DNA from: Companilactobacillus heilongjiangensis
GTDB lineage: Bacteria > Bacillota > Bacilli > Lactobacillales > Lactobacillaceae
Assembly (NCBI RefSeq): GCF_000831645.3
Contig: NZ_CP012559.1
Location: forward strand, 2,046,001-2,110,000
Direction of reading: 5' to 3'
DNA: 64,000 bases
Position numbers and translations under genes: made by a program. This document shows positions 17,272 through 25,824 of the stretch, one piece after another; positions within the stretch are counted from its first letter, which is position 1; every line of letters starts with the position of its first letter. The notes under the pieces are model-generated. The model had not been told where the DNA came from and did no database searches. It saw nothing but the letters and a program-made list of their open reading frames with translations.

Positions 17272-17415
17272 CGACAGTCTACTGCCTATTAAGCAATAGC
17301 CCAATCAAATTACCAAGTAGGGATAATTGATTTCGGCAAACTTTCCTTTCATATTTTTTCAAAGTACCCTATCCGCACTCCAAAATACTAATAATAAAGA
17401 TTGCACCTCTATCTG
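17272..17415 (-). promoter_or_regulatory. Lysine riboswitch (L-box) aptamer upstream of lysP
   Basis: The minus strand contains the L-box core blocks in order: GATAGAGGTGC, TTAGTATTTTGGAG, TATGAAAGGAAAGTTTGCCG with GCCGAA, TTTGATTGGGC, and closing GACTGTC. P1 can form from GATAG and CTGTC. The order and spacing match the Bacillus subtilis lysC L-box. A family-2 hairpin starts at the base of P1. Confidence 0.92.
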
Positions 17416-17425
17416 ATTACAAAAC

Positions 17426-17454
17426 ATTATAAATAAATGTTAAGATAGTAGCAA
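17426..17454 (-). promoter_or_regulatory. lysP promoter
   Basis: Minus strand TTGCTA-17 bp-TATAAT, ending about 10 bp before the aptamer. Confidence 0.7.
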
Positions 17455-17505
17455 GTAGTGTTTCGTATATTATTAAATTAATTTAACGTTACCGGGGGAA
17501 GACAA

Positions 17506-18810
17506 ATGTTGGAGCAAATTTTCTTAGTTAAGCAAGATGTCGAGAAATACCGCATGCTTACTGTTATTAAATCATTACCTCCTCGTGAAGTAAATTTAAG
17601 TAACATTAGTAGTAGACTAGAATTCACATACCAGAAAACTTACAATATTTTCCAAGCACTGCTGGAAGACTTAGCTGATGTCACTCCCGATATTGACCCC
17701 GCCGATACTAAAATCGAGTCAATTGACTTCACTAAGATTTCAATCGATACTTACCGGCTATATCTGGTTAAAAATTCGATTGTTTTCCAAGCTTTCAACT
17801 ATGGTTTAACCAGTGCTAATCCTTCGTTTGAGAGTTTTAGTAATGAACATTTCACTAGTAAATCTACCCTTAACCGTCGGATGTCACAATTTCGTGCTTT
17901 CTTAAAAAACTTTGGTCTCAAGATCTCCAACTCGACACTCGAAATCAAAGGAAATGAAAAAAATATTCGTTGGATGGCATACTATGTCTATTGGTACACA
18001 TACCATGGTCAAGAATGGCCATTCAGCCTAATTCAAGAGAATTCCATCGACCAAATTATTGGACGTACTGGGATTACTTTTAACAATCCTATCGTGCATT
18101 TCCAACTTAAATATTATCTGGCAATCTCTCGGATTCGTTTAATTAAACGTAATTATATCGAAGATTTGCCATACTATAGCGATGTCTTTGGCGACCAAAA
18201 TCTTGGTGAAGATATTTTGACCCATGAAGATTACCCAATCGTACCTGTCAAAGCTTTGGATAATGAAAATAAATTGGTCAATCTATTCAGAAAGACTGCC
18301 TTTCAACCAAGTGATACCGCCTTTGAGCAACCAATCAATGCCAACGCCAGAATTAATCCTAAGTTCTATGCGCTCGTTTATCACTTTATAGATTTCTTAA
18401 AGGAACACTATCACGACGATATGACGGTCTACCATGATCAGCGGACTCTGAAGCATATCATGACTTATGTAACACGTGACGTTGTCTTCTATTACATCAT
18501 GGCACCATATTCTCTGATGCATTTGGATACCATGTACATGAGCGATTCCGAGCAGACGTATACTGACCTTTACAAAGATATTTATACATTCTTCTCCAAC
18601 ATCGATCAAAATGAATTCCCTGGAATTTATAATGCGGCCGAGCTGATTTCGAGAAATCTGTTCCAAGTCTTGCCAAGTTATATTTCCACCATTCGTGCGG
18701 AAGATATTATCAAAGTTAAAGTCTTAATCGATCCAGGCAATCAGGCTGCCGAAGTTGTCTTGAGAAATATCAGAACCCTCGCCTTCGTGGAAATTGTTCC
18801 TAATGAATAA
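17506..18810 (+). CDS. Mga-like transcriptional regulator, C-terminus cut off by an in-frame TAA
   Basis: 434 residues up to the stop. The N-terminal HTH region (KYRMLTVIKSLPPREVNLSN, residues ~14-33, then the helix ISSRLEFTYQKTYNIFQALL) and the second HTH (STLNRRMSQFRAFLKNFGLKI, ~118-138) match the two-HTH layout of Mga-type virulence regulators, followed by a PRD-like middle. ATG 17506 has GGGGGAAG upstream. The same frame continues past TAA 18808-18810 for 69 more codons to 19020, and the terminator comes only after that. So the gene seems to have lost its C-terminal EIIB-like tail by nonsense mutation. Target genes are unknown; the neighbouring surface-protein genes are candidates. Confidence 0.8.
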   Translation: MLEQIFLVKQDVEKYRMLTVIKSLPPREVNLSNISSRLEFTYQKTYNIFQALLEDLADVTPDIDPADTKIESIDFTKISIDTYRLYLVKNSIVFQAFNYGLTSANPSFESFSNEHFTSKSTLNRRMSQFRAFLKNFGLKISNSTLEIKGNEKNIRWMAYYVYWYTYHGQEWPFSLIQENSIDQIIGRTGITFNNPIVHFQLKYYLAISRIRLIKRNYIEDLPYYSDVFGDQNLGEDILTHEDYPIVPVKALDNENKLVNLFRKTAFQPSDTAFEQPINANARINPKFYALVYHFIDFLKEHYHDDMTVYHDQRTLKHIMTYVTRDVVFYYIMAPYSLMHLDTMYMSDSEQTYTDLYKDIYTFFSNIDQNEFPGIYNAAELISRNLFQVLPSYISTIRAEDIIKVKVLIDPGNQAAEVVLRNIRTLAFVEIVPNE

Positions 18811-19020
18811 TTCGAGGACGTTGATGTTTTGATTACATCGTTGGATGTCTTGCCATTGGATATTGAAAAGAAGAAGTATCCTGAAGATTTGAAAGTCATT
18901 TCATGGGATATTTCATCAGTTCGTCCAGATTATATTTGGTTATTGATTCAATTAAATCAGATTTATGTCCGCAAATTGAAGAACAAAATTGAAAGTAGTA
19001 AAAAGAAAAAAGTCTTATAA
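18811..19020 (+). pseudogene. Severed C-terminal part of the Mga-like regulator
   Basis: In frame with the upstream gene: FEDVDVLITSLDVLP, then KKKYPEDLKVISWDISS. An EIIB-like fold would have this kind of DVLITS strand. There is no ribosome site for independent translation from the TTG at 18829. Readthrough would give a 504-residue protein. Confidence 0.75.
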
Positions 19021-19033
19021 AAGCTTGATATAA

Positions 19034-19076
19034 AAGGCATTTGAAATCATTTTTGATTTTAAATGTCTTTTTTTGT
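19034..19076 (+). terminator. Terminator of the Mga-like gene
   Basis: AAGGCATTTGAAATCA / TGATTTTAAATGTCTTTTTTT, 14 bp after the distal stop at 19020. Its position supports the longer original gene. Confidence 0.8.
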
Positions 19077-19103
19077 TGCATTTTAAAACTAGAGAACTAT
19101 AAT
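19076..19103 (+). promoter_or_regulatory. Promoter of the small membrane protein
   Basis: TTGCAT-16 bp-TATAAT. It sits immediately upstream of the palindrome at 19118-19137. Confidence 0.55.
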
Positions 19104-19117
19104 CGTATTTGTAAATT

Positions 19118-19137
19118 GATAGTGAGTACTCACTATC
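19118..19137. promoter_or_regulatory. Perfect 20-bp palindrome, likely TetR operator
   Basis: GATAGTGAGTACTCACTATC, perfect over 10-bp arms, located just after the predicted transcription start and before the AAAGGAGG of the small membrane protein gene. Such a symmetrical TGAGTACTCA core is typical of TetR/AcrR operators; the TetR gene at 19778 is the obvious candidate. Confidence 0.65.
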
Positions 19138-19157
19138 ACACAAAGGAGGATTTTATT

Positions 19158-19427
19158 ATGTTTACAACAATATTTTGGATTTTAGCAATTTGGTTTATCG
19201 TCAATGTTATTTGGATGTGGTTTAAGACCGACGACCAAAACTTCCAGAAAGCTTTTGCTTGGATCAATGTAGTTGCAGTTATCGTGGGATTTTGGGTTTA
19301 CTTCGGCGTTGCCAAAGTTAGTGGCATCGACACATGGTTCAATGTTTTGAACTACGTCAACATCGTTCTTGCCATTATTCAATTCTACTTTGGCTACAGA
19401 AATAACAGTTCTATGAAACATGCATAA
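19158..19427 (+). CDS. Small membrane protein, three predicted helices
   Basis: 89 residues: MFTTIFWILAIWFIVNVIWM, a short acidic/basic loop (KTDDQNFQKA), AWINVVAVIVGFWVYFG, and NVLNYVNIVLAIIQFYFGY. ATG 19158 is set by AAAGGAGG 8 bp upstream; the longer upstream frame is not supported. I do not recognise the family. Its promoter carries a perfect palindrome, so it is tightly regulated, possibly by the TetR protein encoded 350 bp downstream. A role in transport or envelope stress would be guesswork. Confidence 0.8.
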   Translation: MFTTIFWILAIWFIVNVIWMWFKTDDQNFQKAFAWINVVAVIVGFWVYFGVAKVSGIDTWFNVLNYVNIVLAIIQFYFGYRNNSSMKHA

Positions 19428-19482
19428 AGAAATTTTTTAGTTTTACCTCTTGAGTTCCATTTAGGATAGAATGGAACTGGGT

Positions 19483-19665
19483 CCGTCTCCGGTTACGAGG
19501 AGATTTCAGCCTGCTATGAGACCGGCTCGAGCCAGAGTACGGTCTCGACCCTCGATTTTGAGTCTCGCATAAAACCGCGAGTCTCAAAAATCGTCCGGTG
19601 TTGTAAGAGCTAAAGCTCTTACAACACCTCCACAGCTAGCTGAATCTCCTCGCAACCTCCGACTA
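19483..19665 (-). repeat. Family-1 cloverleaf element, copy F
   Basis: Outer arms GGTTACGAGGAGATTTCAGC and GCTGAATCTCCTCGCAACC. Hairpin 1 is TGTTGTAAGAGC / GCTCTTACAACA. Hairpin 2 is TTTTGAGTCTCGC / GCGAGTCTCAAAA. Lies between the small membrane protein and the TetR gene. Confidence 0.86.
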
Positions 19666-19714
19666 ATGTATTATGGATATGCAGTGTTATTGTTATACTA
19701 GTAGTCCAAAGCAA

Positions 19715-19750
19715 ATCGGAAGAAATGAGAATATTCTCATTTCTAGAGAC
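19715..19750. repeat. Minimal family-1 derivative or TetR operator
   Basis: ATCGGA + AGAAATGAGAAT / ATTCTCATTTCT + AGAGAC: a perfect 24-bp palindrome flanked by the exact left and right termini of copy O. It looks like a family-1 element that lost its whole centre. It lies 28 bp upstream of the TetR start, so an operator role is also possible. Confidence 0.55.
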
Positions 19751-19777
19751 AAAATAATTAATATAAGAGGCAAACAT

Positions 19778-20425
19778 ATGGATAACCAATTTGATCTTTA
19801 TCTCGAAGCAGAAAAAACTGAAAAACTGACACCGAAGCAAAAATTGATTTTCCAATCGGCCATTGATCTCTTCTCGATTCGTGGCTATGCCAATACCTCG
19901 ACCAAAGAAATTTCTGAACATGCAGGCGTTTCTGAAGGCAGCATTTTTCGTAAATTTAAGAATAAAGAAGAATTATTGATGGCTATTTTGACACCATTGA
20001 CTCAAAAAATTCTACCCCAAGATTTGAATCAGTTTTCTCAAACAGCTTATCAAAATGGCAATCTCAATTTGAAATATTTCTTGAACTCGATGATTAATGA
20101 TCGCATCGGCCTCTTTAAGTACAACCATAAGATAATGAAGATTTTTTTAAATGAGTTTATCTACGATCAGGAAATCCATGACCGTTTGATTGAGAGCATT
20201 CCTAAAAAATCCTTTAAACAGTTCAATGAGGTGTTGGATGAACTGAAGAGCAAACATTTACTGATTGATTGGGACAATCTTGAAATCTTCAGATTCATCG
20301 CCTCAAATATTTTAGGATACTTGATTCAACATTATATTATCGTTGACCCTAATAAGTGGGACGAAACTTTAGAAATCAACCACGTTACTGATTTTATCGT
20401 TAGGGGTTTGACTCCTAATAAATAG
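19778..20425 (+). CDS. TetR/AcrR-family transcriptional regulator
   Basis: 215 residues. N-terminal helix-turn-helix: LTPKQKLIFQSAIDLFSIRG, then TSTKEISEHAGVSEGSIFRK and FKNKEELLMAIL (residues ~17-67). The C-terminal domain is all-helical with ILGYLIQHYIIVDP near the end, as in AcrR-type repressors. ATG 19778 has AAGAGG 7 bp upstream; an earlier in-frame start runs through the palindrome and is not supported. It probably represses the small membrane protein gene through the 20-bp palindrome at 19118, which is inference from the symmetrical site and proximity. Confidence 0.88.
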   Translation: MDNQFDLYLEAEKTEKLTPKQKLIFQSAIDLFSIRGYANTSTKEISEHAGVSEGSIFRKFKNKEELLMAILTPLTQKILPQDLNQFSQTAYQNGNLNLKYFLNSMINDRIGLFKYNHKIMKIFLNEFIYDQEIHDRLIESIPKKSFKQFNEVLDELKSKHLLIDWDNLEIFRFIASNILGYLIQHYIIVDPNKWDETLEINHVTDFIVRGLTPNK

Positions 20426-20472
20426 TTTATCTAAAATAGAATCACTTCCGTTAGAATTACCTCTGTACATAA

Positions 20473-20516
20473 TAAAAGCGTTGGAATCTTTTTATAAAGA
20501 CTCCAGCGCTTTTTTA
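20473..20516. terminator. Bidirectional terminator
   Basis: AAAAGCGTTGGAATC / GACTCCAGCGCTTTTTT between the convergent TetR and SLAP/BspA genes. Confidence 0.8.
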
Positions 20517-23084
20517 GTATTCTTGAACTTTATCAGCACTAACAAATTCATTGGTTGCGACACGATAATATTTAGAATTATTTATGTAAATATATCTATC
20601 TGTATACCAGCCGCTATTTGCTTGCAATGCACGATCAGTTACATTCTTGCCGTCCGCTGTCACCAAACCAGCAACTGAACCGGTATTTACAAGTACATTG
20701 GAATCATGATTGTAATAAATATAAACATCGTCAGCTTTTGCCCATTGGTTCGTAGCCACACGATAATATTTATCATTGTTCAAAGTCATTGTTTCATCAG
20801 TGAACCAATCACTACCTAGAACAAGTTTTCTATCTGTTAATTGACTGCCTTCATCATCGTATAGTTGAACTTCTGGTCTGTCATTGTATGTGCCTAAGGT
20901 TCCTTCGATACCTTCGACTGTACGATTTGCTTCTGAACTGTTGCTTGAATTTGAGGATGAACCACCACCATTATTGTTGATTACTGGTGCATCACTGGGT
21001 TCCGGTTTATATATCAGTGTAGTAACATACTTGTATCCTGACATAAAATCGATATATTCCGGCTGCTGAGGAAGCAATTCATTAGCTAACTCAGTAATAA
21101 ATGCCCGACCGTAGAATAGCAAGGAATTTGAATCCCCAACGGACATTCCATTTATCAATGAGTCACTAATATCTTCGGATATTGAATCTTCTCCAAAAGG
21201 TTTATATAATATATTGCTACAAGGGACTATTTTGTCATCAGAAGTAATTATTTTTCTATCATTCGATATTTTTTTTAATTCATCATCAAGATTTGTTTCC
21301 TTATACCTTGATCCTACTCCAACCAAAATATCATGTGGCTTTCCACCTACAATCACACCATCCGTATTCTTCTCAATAACCTCAAACGTTATTAGATTTT
21401 TTGGAACTTTAATTTTGATAATTCCATTTGCATCAGCTGGGGTTGGGATAATTTCCGGTTGATAACCCGTATAGTAACCATCAAATGAAACACCTTCTGG
21501 TAAAGTATAACTGCTTAAAGGCGGAATCATATCGTACTCTCTATATGGATCTTCCTGGTATGTAATTCCTGGAGAAAATAATTTTGTAGGATCATCCTCT
21601 GCAACATATTCTACTTGAAACTTTATGGGTGCAACTTCATAAACCCATTTCCAAGTAACCAAACTGTTCTTATCAAGATTTCCAGAATACATTTTTACTA
21701 ATTGCTTCGATGTTTTTATTGTACCGACCGGAACATTATCGTCATTAGAACTAATGGCTTGCCATGCTACCGGTTTTGTATTTCCAATAGCAGGTCCATC
21801 GACTCCTAAATCATTTACTACATGGGTTCCATCATTTCCCACAATATATAAAACATTTCTACCCGATAACGTAATTTCATTCATATTCCGGTTACCCCTT
21901 AAAAAGTTTGATATCCTCTGGGTACCGTACATATCGAGATTAGATATATCCAATGATGCAAATTTAGGACTATCAGAAAATGTATCGGAGAACATAGAAT
22001 TAAAATTCAGCTTTGATTTATCCTGAACATTTGTTGAATTAATATAATTAAGCGGCAAGCTCAATGTTTCCAACCGCTGATCTCCTGCAAACATCCCAAA
22101 GAAATCAACTCCGTCTGACCATTTCCAATTCGAAATATCTAAAGTATTTAAATTATCGTCTCCATTAAACATATTAGAGAAATCTTCCACGTTAGAAACA
22201 TCCAAATTGTTTAAATTCAAACTCGTTAAACTTGAACAATCAGAAAATAAGAAACTCATATCAATTGTATTTTTAGTATTTATTTTTTCTAGACCATCGA
22301 TTTCTGTCATAGCACTAAATCCATCAAACATCCCAGAAAAATGTTCTCCGGCAATAATATCTCCATTAATTGAAACTTTGGTGATTGCTTTTTTCTCTGA
22401 GTCAGACCAAGGTACACTTGAATTACCCATATTATCGTCAGTTATATTGTTTAATGTACCGCCTTCAATATTCAAAACATCACCGTTGATACTCCAAGGA
22501 ACCCCAAGACTATTGTCTGTATGCATATCACTACCATCAGACTCTTTTTCCCTTTCTTGGTCTAATGCCGCTGCATCATCTGAGCTATTGCTTTCCTGTG
22601 AGTCATCATTGCTGATACTAGGTACATCCTGATTATTTGGGATATCTCCATTACCTGTATCAACTGGTCCTGTTGGAATCATAGCTTTAGTTTTATCTTG
22701 ATCATCAGGTTGTGTACTAGATTGACCAACTATTGGAGATCCGTCTTCAGAACTAGATTGACCACTAGTGTCCTTTTCATCTGTTAAACTTGCTTGTCCA
22801 TCAGGTTCTGCTTTAATTTCTGAACCCGAAGAATCAACAGAGCTATCTCCCGATTCAGTATCAGCTTGGGATTGGATCATTGAATCGGGCTTTGAAATAG
22901 ATTGACTAACCGGTGACATATTATTAACACTGTCAGCTTTAACAACTGTTGACTGAGATACGCCAAATAAAGCTAGTCCACTCATCAGACCTAAAGTGGA
23001 TTTAACTACCCAACTAGTACCACTTTTATATAATTTCTTTTTTAATATTACGTTTGAACTTCTTTTTAATTGTTGAAATCTCAA
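20514..23084 (-). CDS. BspA-type repeat surface protein with two C-terminal SLAP modules (paralogue 1)
   Basis: 856 residues. N-terminal KxYKxGKxW-like signal (KKKLYKSGTSWVVKSTLGLM, cleavage near VVKAD), a Ser/Asp-rich linker (~50-190), DUF285/BspA repeats of the type LDVSNVEDFSNMF and LDISNWKWSDG (~260-420), a beta-rich middle with MucBP-like VEYVAEDDPTKLF, and two SLAP modules at the end (…YYRVATNQWAKADDVYIYY… and …YYRVATNEFVSADKVQEY). SLAP modules bind cell-wall polymers non-covalently. Start is TTG 23084, with AGAGGGTG 6 bp upstream, as in its paralogues. One of three tandem copies and last in the array. Confidence 0.88.
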   Translation of the reverse strand: MRFQQLKRSSNVILKKKLYKSGTSWVVKSTLGLMSGLALFGVSQSTVVKADSVNNMSPVSQSISKPDSMIQSQADTESGDSSVDSSGSEIKAEPDGQASLTDEKDTSGQSSSEDGSPIVGQSSTQPDDQDKTKAMIPTGPVDTGNGDIPNNQDVPSISNDDSQESNSSDDAAALDQEREKESDGSDMHTDNSLGVPWSINGDVLNIEGGTLNNITDDNMGNSSVPWSDSEKKAITKVSINGDIIAGEHFSGMFDGFSAMTEIDGLEKINTKNTIDMSFLFSDCSSLTSLNLNNLDVSNVEDFSNMFNGDDNLNTLDISNWKWSDGVDFFGMFAGDQRLETLSLPLNYINSTNVQDKSKLNFNSMFSDTFSDSPKFASLDISNLDMYGTQRISNFLRGNRNMNEITLSGRNVLYIVGNDGTHVVNDLGVDGPAIGNTKPVAWQAISSNDDNVPVGTIKTSKQLVKMYSGNLDKNSLVTWKWVYEVAPIKFQVEYVAEDDPTKLFSPGITYQEDPYREYDMIPPLSSYTLPEGVSFDGYYTGYQPEIIPTPADANGIIKIKVPKNLITFEVIEKNTDGVIVGGKPHDILVGVGSRYKETNLDDELKKISNDRKIITSDDKIVPCSNILYKPFGEDSISEDISDSLINGMSVGDSNSLLFYGRAFITELANELLPQQPEYIDFMSGYKYVTTLIYKPEPSDAPVINNNGGGSSSNSSNSSEANRTVEGIEGTLGTYNDRPEVQLYDDEGSQLTDRKLVLGSDWFTDETMTLNNDKYYRVATNQWAKADDVYIYYNHDSNVLVNTGSVAGLVTADGKNVTDRALQANSGWYTDRYIYINNSKYYRVATNEFVSADKVQEY

Positions 23085-23109
23085 TTATTTCACCCTCTTA
23101 TTCGAGTTC

Positions 23110-23129
23110 ATTGTACACCCTTTCACAAT
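23110..23129 (-). promoter_or_regulatory. Conserved upstream motif of paralogue 1
   Basis: Minus strand ATTGTGAAAGGGTGTACAAT, ending 26 bp before the TTG start. TACAAT can serve as the -10; the same 20-bp block precedes the other two paralogues. Confidence 0.6.
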
Positions 23130-23162
23130 TATTATTATCATTAACTTAAACATCAATTTATA

Positions 23163-23203
23163 AAAAAACTCGAGTAAATTTTCATCTACTCGAATTTTCT
23201 TTT
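23163..23203 (-). terminator. Terminator of paralogue 2
   Basis: CTCGAGTA / TACTCGA hairpin; minus strand runs into T7 after the stem. Directly follows the paralogue 2 stop. Confidence 0.65.
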
Positions 23204-25695
23204 TAGTATTCTTGAACTTTATCAGCACTAACAAATTCATTGGTTGCGACACGATAATATTTAGAATTATTTATGTAAATATATCTATCTGTATACCAGC
23301 CGCTATTTGCTTGCAATGCACGATCAGTTACCGGCTTACCACCTGCTGTAACCAAACTAGCAATCGAATCTGAATTTACCAATACATTAGCAGCATGACC
23401 ATGGTAAATATAAACATCATCAGCTTTAGCCCATTGATTTGTAGCTAAACGATAGTATTTATCACCATTTAAAGTCCTAGTTTCATCAGTGAACCAATCA
23501 CTGCTTGGAGCCAACTTTCTATCAGTTAATTCCGTACCAGAATCATCGTATAATTTGACTTCTGGAGAATCATTATAGGTGCCTAAAGTTCCATTGATAC
23601 TTTCTGGTTCATTGTTCTCAGGTTTAACTTCATTCGAACTGGAACTGGAGTGGGAACCAGAGCTGGTATTATTATTATTTTCTTCAGGTTCATATAATAT
23701 GTGAAAAATATACTTCATTCCAGAAAGACTTTCATCTACCGACCCAAGCGCCTCAACATAAGTTCTCACGAACATTCTAATATTGGATTTCACTTCACTT
23801 ATCGGAACATTGTCATTTAATTTGGACACTTCCTTAAGCATACCGTCATCAATCGGTATTGATCCACCTAATTCTGGACCATATTGTACTTGTTCAAGCG
23901 AACTATACTCACTAATAGAGGAGGTAGCACCTTCGGAATACATAATCATTTCTCTGTCTTCAGGAAAGTCCTTAAGTTCTTTCGAGTAATCTATCCCCGT
24001 ATTACCAGTTTTTCCAATCGGAATATAGAATGTATGGGACTTATTTTCCGTACCTGCCGTATTTGTTTCAATTACCTGTATAGTAACCTGCTTTTTAGGT
24101 ATTGGAATCAATGCCACACCTTCGTCATCCTTAGTCAGGAAAAACCTGCCATCGTATCCAGTGTAATAATCATCCAATGAAATATTACTTGGTACTTTTG
24201 ATGCATCAAAATGCGTTTTAAAATAAGTATATGGTGGCTGAGTTGTATATTCTTCATCCGTATAGAAAACTTTTGAATGATCATCTTCGGCAACATATCT
24301 TGCCTTAAATTTCATAGGTAATTCATAATCCCATTTCCATGTTATCTTACTATGAACGTCCAACGATCCATTATACATATTTCGTAACATGTCAGTAGCT
24401 TTTACATCCCCCACCTTAATTTTTGCATCATCAGATTTAGTTGCAATCCATGCAACAGCTATTGGTACAGAACTTGAGTTTAAATCATTATCTTGGGAAT
24501 CATAATATATAGAAGGATTATTCATAATAGAGCGTGCCAGATTGGTTTGAGGCGCTAAAGTTAGTTCTTGTAAATTCTTCTCATCATAAAGTAGCTCATT
24601 GATATTTTCTGGATTAACTCCTGCCATATCGATATTTGATATATCCAATGACGTCAATACGTAATTTCTACTGAACATCTTTCTAAACATGAGTTTAGAT
24701 TTATCAGAAACACTTGTAGAATTAATACTTTTGGGTAATATCAAACTCTCCAGATTCATTGCACCGTCAAACATTTCTTTAAAATTACTTCCCATAATCC
24801 AATTCCAATTAGAAATATCCAATCTCTTCAGGTTGCTGTTAATAAGAAACATTTCTGAAAAGTTTTCGACATTGGATACATCCCAATTATTTAAATCCTG
24901 TTCGCCAATATTTCCAGAATTTCTAAATAAGTAACTCATATCCACTGTGTTGGATGTATCCAGATTATCCAATCCTGTAAATTGGTTAACATTACTAAAG
25001 TCAGCAAACAAACCTGAAGCACTCTTCCCAGCGATAACTTTTTTTGTAATTCGAATCGTTGTAACTTGGCTCTTATCAATGCCACTCGTAATCCATGGAT
25101 TCTTAATATCACTAGGTTCTGAATTTTCCCCCTGAATATACGTAGTATCTTTCAATGTCCCACCATTGATTGTCAAAGTAGTTCCATCTTCACTGAGGTT
25201 ATAATCAATTCCCCAGTCAGTGGAATCAGCTGGGGCTTCATTACTGGAAACATCATCAGTTTCTGAGTGTTCTACAGGTTGGGCCATATTATTTTCTGGC
25301 TTATTTGATGAATTATCTGGTTCCCCTTCTTCTATAACTGGTTCCTTTGTCTCAATATCAGAGGTCACGTCACCCTTATCTGGAATCCCCTTTTCTTGTG
25401 GTACATCAGCATTCTGACCACTAGCATCTTCTTTAGTTTGTTCAGGTTGAGTAGCTGGATCAGCATTCACATCTTTGTCATCATTCTGCGGCTGTTCAAC
25501 TGATTCCGAAGTAGCTTGGCTAACTGGTGTCAAATCAGTTGTATCAGCTTGAACAGTAGTTAATTGAGACACGCCAAATAAAGCTAGTCCACTTGCCAAA
25601 CTCAAAGTCGACTTTACTATCCAATTCCTACCACTTTTATACATTTTTTTCTTTAATATAGCGTTTGAATATCTTTTTAATTGCTGAAATCTCAA
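23203..25695 (-). CDS. BspA-type repeat surface protein with two C-terminal SLAP modules (paralogue 2)
   Basis: 830 residues from the TTG at 25695, chosen because AGGAGG lies 7 bp upstream; a longer frame to 25728 has no ribosome site. Architecture as paralogue 1: KKKMYKSGRNWIVKSTLSLA signal, acidic linker with EDASGQNADVPQ and PENNMAQPVEHSE, DUF285 repeats (WDVSNVENFSEMF, LDISNWNW), a VRYVAEDD-like MucBP-type region (ARYVAEDDHSKVF), then two SLAP modules. The last ~128 bp are identical at DNA level to paralogue 1, indicating recent duplication or gene conversion. Likely wall-bound adhesin. Confidence 0.88.
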   Translation of the reverse strand: MRFQQLKRYSNAILKKKMYKSGRNWIVKSTLSLASGLALFGVSQLTTVQADTTDLTPVSQATSESVEQPQNDDKDVNADPATQPEQTKEDASGQNADVPQEKGIPDKGDVTSDIETKEPVIEEGEPDNSSNKPENNMAQPVEHSETDDVSSNEAPADSTDWGIDYNLSEDGTTLTINGGTLKDTTYIQGENSEPSDIKNPWITSGIDKSQVTTIRITKKVIAGKSASGLFADFSNVNQFTGLDNLDTSNTVDMSYLFRNSGNIGEQDLNNWDVSNVENFSEMFLINSNLKRLDISNWNWIMGSNFKEMFDGAMNLESLILPKSINSTSVSDKSKLMFRKMFSRNYVLTSLDISNIDMAGVNPENINELLYDEKNLQELTLAPQTNLARSIMNNPSIYYDSQDNDLNSSSVPIAVAWIATKSDDAKIKVGDVKATDMLRNMYNGSLDVHSKITWKWDYELPMKFKARYVAEDDHSKVFYTDEEYTTQPPYTYFKTHFDASKVPSNISLDDYYTGYDGRFFLTKDDEGVALIPIPKKQVTIQVIETNTAGTENKSHTFYIPIGKTGNTGIDYSKELKDFPEDREMIMYSEGATSSISEYSSLEQVQYGPELGGSIPIDDGMLKEVSKLNDNVPISEVKSNIRMFVRTYVEALGSVDESLSGMKYIFHILYEPEENNNNTSSGSHSSSSSNEVKPENNEPESINGTLGTYNDSPEVKLYDDSGTELTDRKLAPSSDWFTDETRTLNGDKYYRLATNQWAKADDVYIYHGHAANVLVNSDSIASLVTAGGKPVTDRALQANSGWYTDRYIYINNSKYYRVATNEFVSADKVQEY

Positions 25696-25719
25696 TTCCC
25701 ACACCTCCTGTTTATACAC

Positions 25720-25739
25720 ATTGTACACCCTTACATAAT
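25720..25739 (-). promoter_or_regulatory. Conserved upstream motif of paralogue 2
   Basis: Minus strand ATTATGTAAGGGTGTACAAT, 25 bp before the start; variant of the block before paralogues 1 and 3. Confidence 0.55.
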
Positions 25740-25782
25740 TATGTATATACAGAATTTGTGAAATAATTAATTTATTTTAAAT

Positions 25783-25824
25783 TAAAAACGTCAATAATCA
25801 TTTCTGATTATTGACGTTTTTTTA
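25783..25824 (-). terminator. Terminator of paralogue 3
   Basis: AAAAACGTCAATAATCA / TGATTATTGACGTTTTTTT hairpin directly at the end of paralogue 3. Confidence 0.85.

Noticed and set aside
18829-19020. Independent small gene after the Mga-like regulator
   Set aside because: No ribosome site; it continues the upstream frame past one stop codon and is better read as its severed C-terminus.
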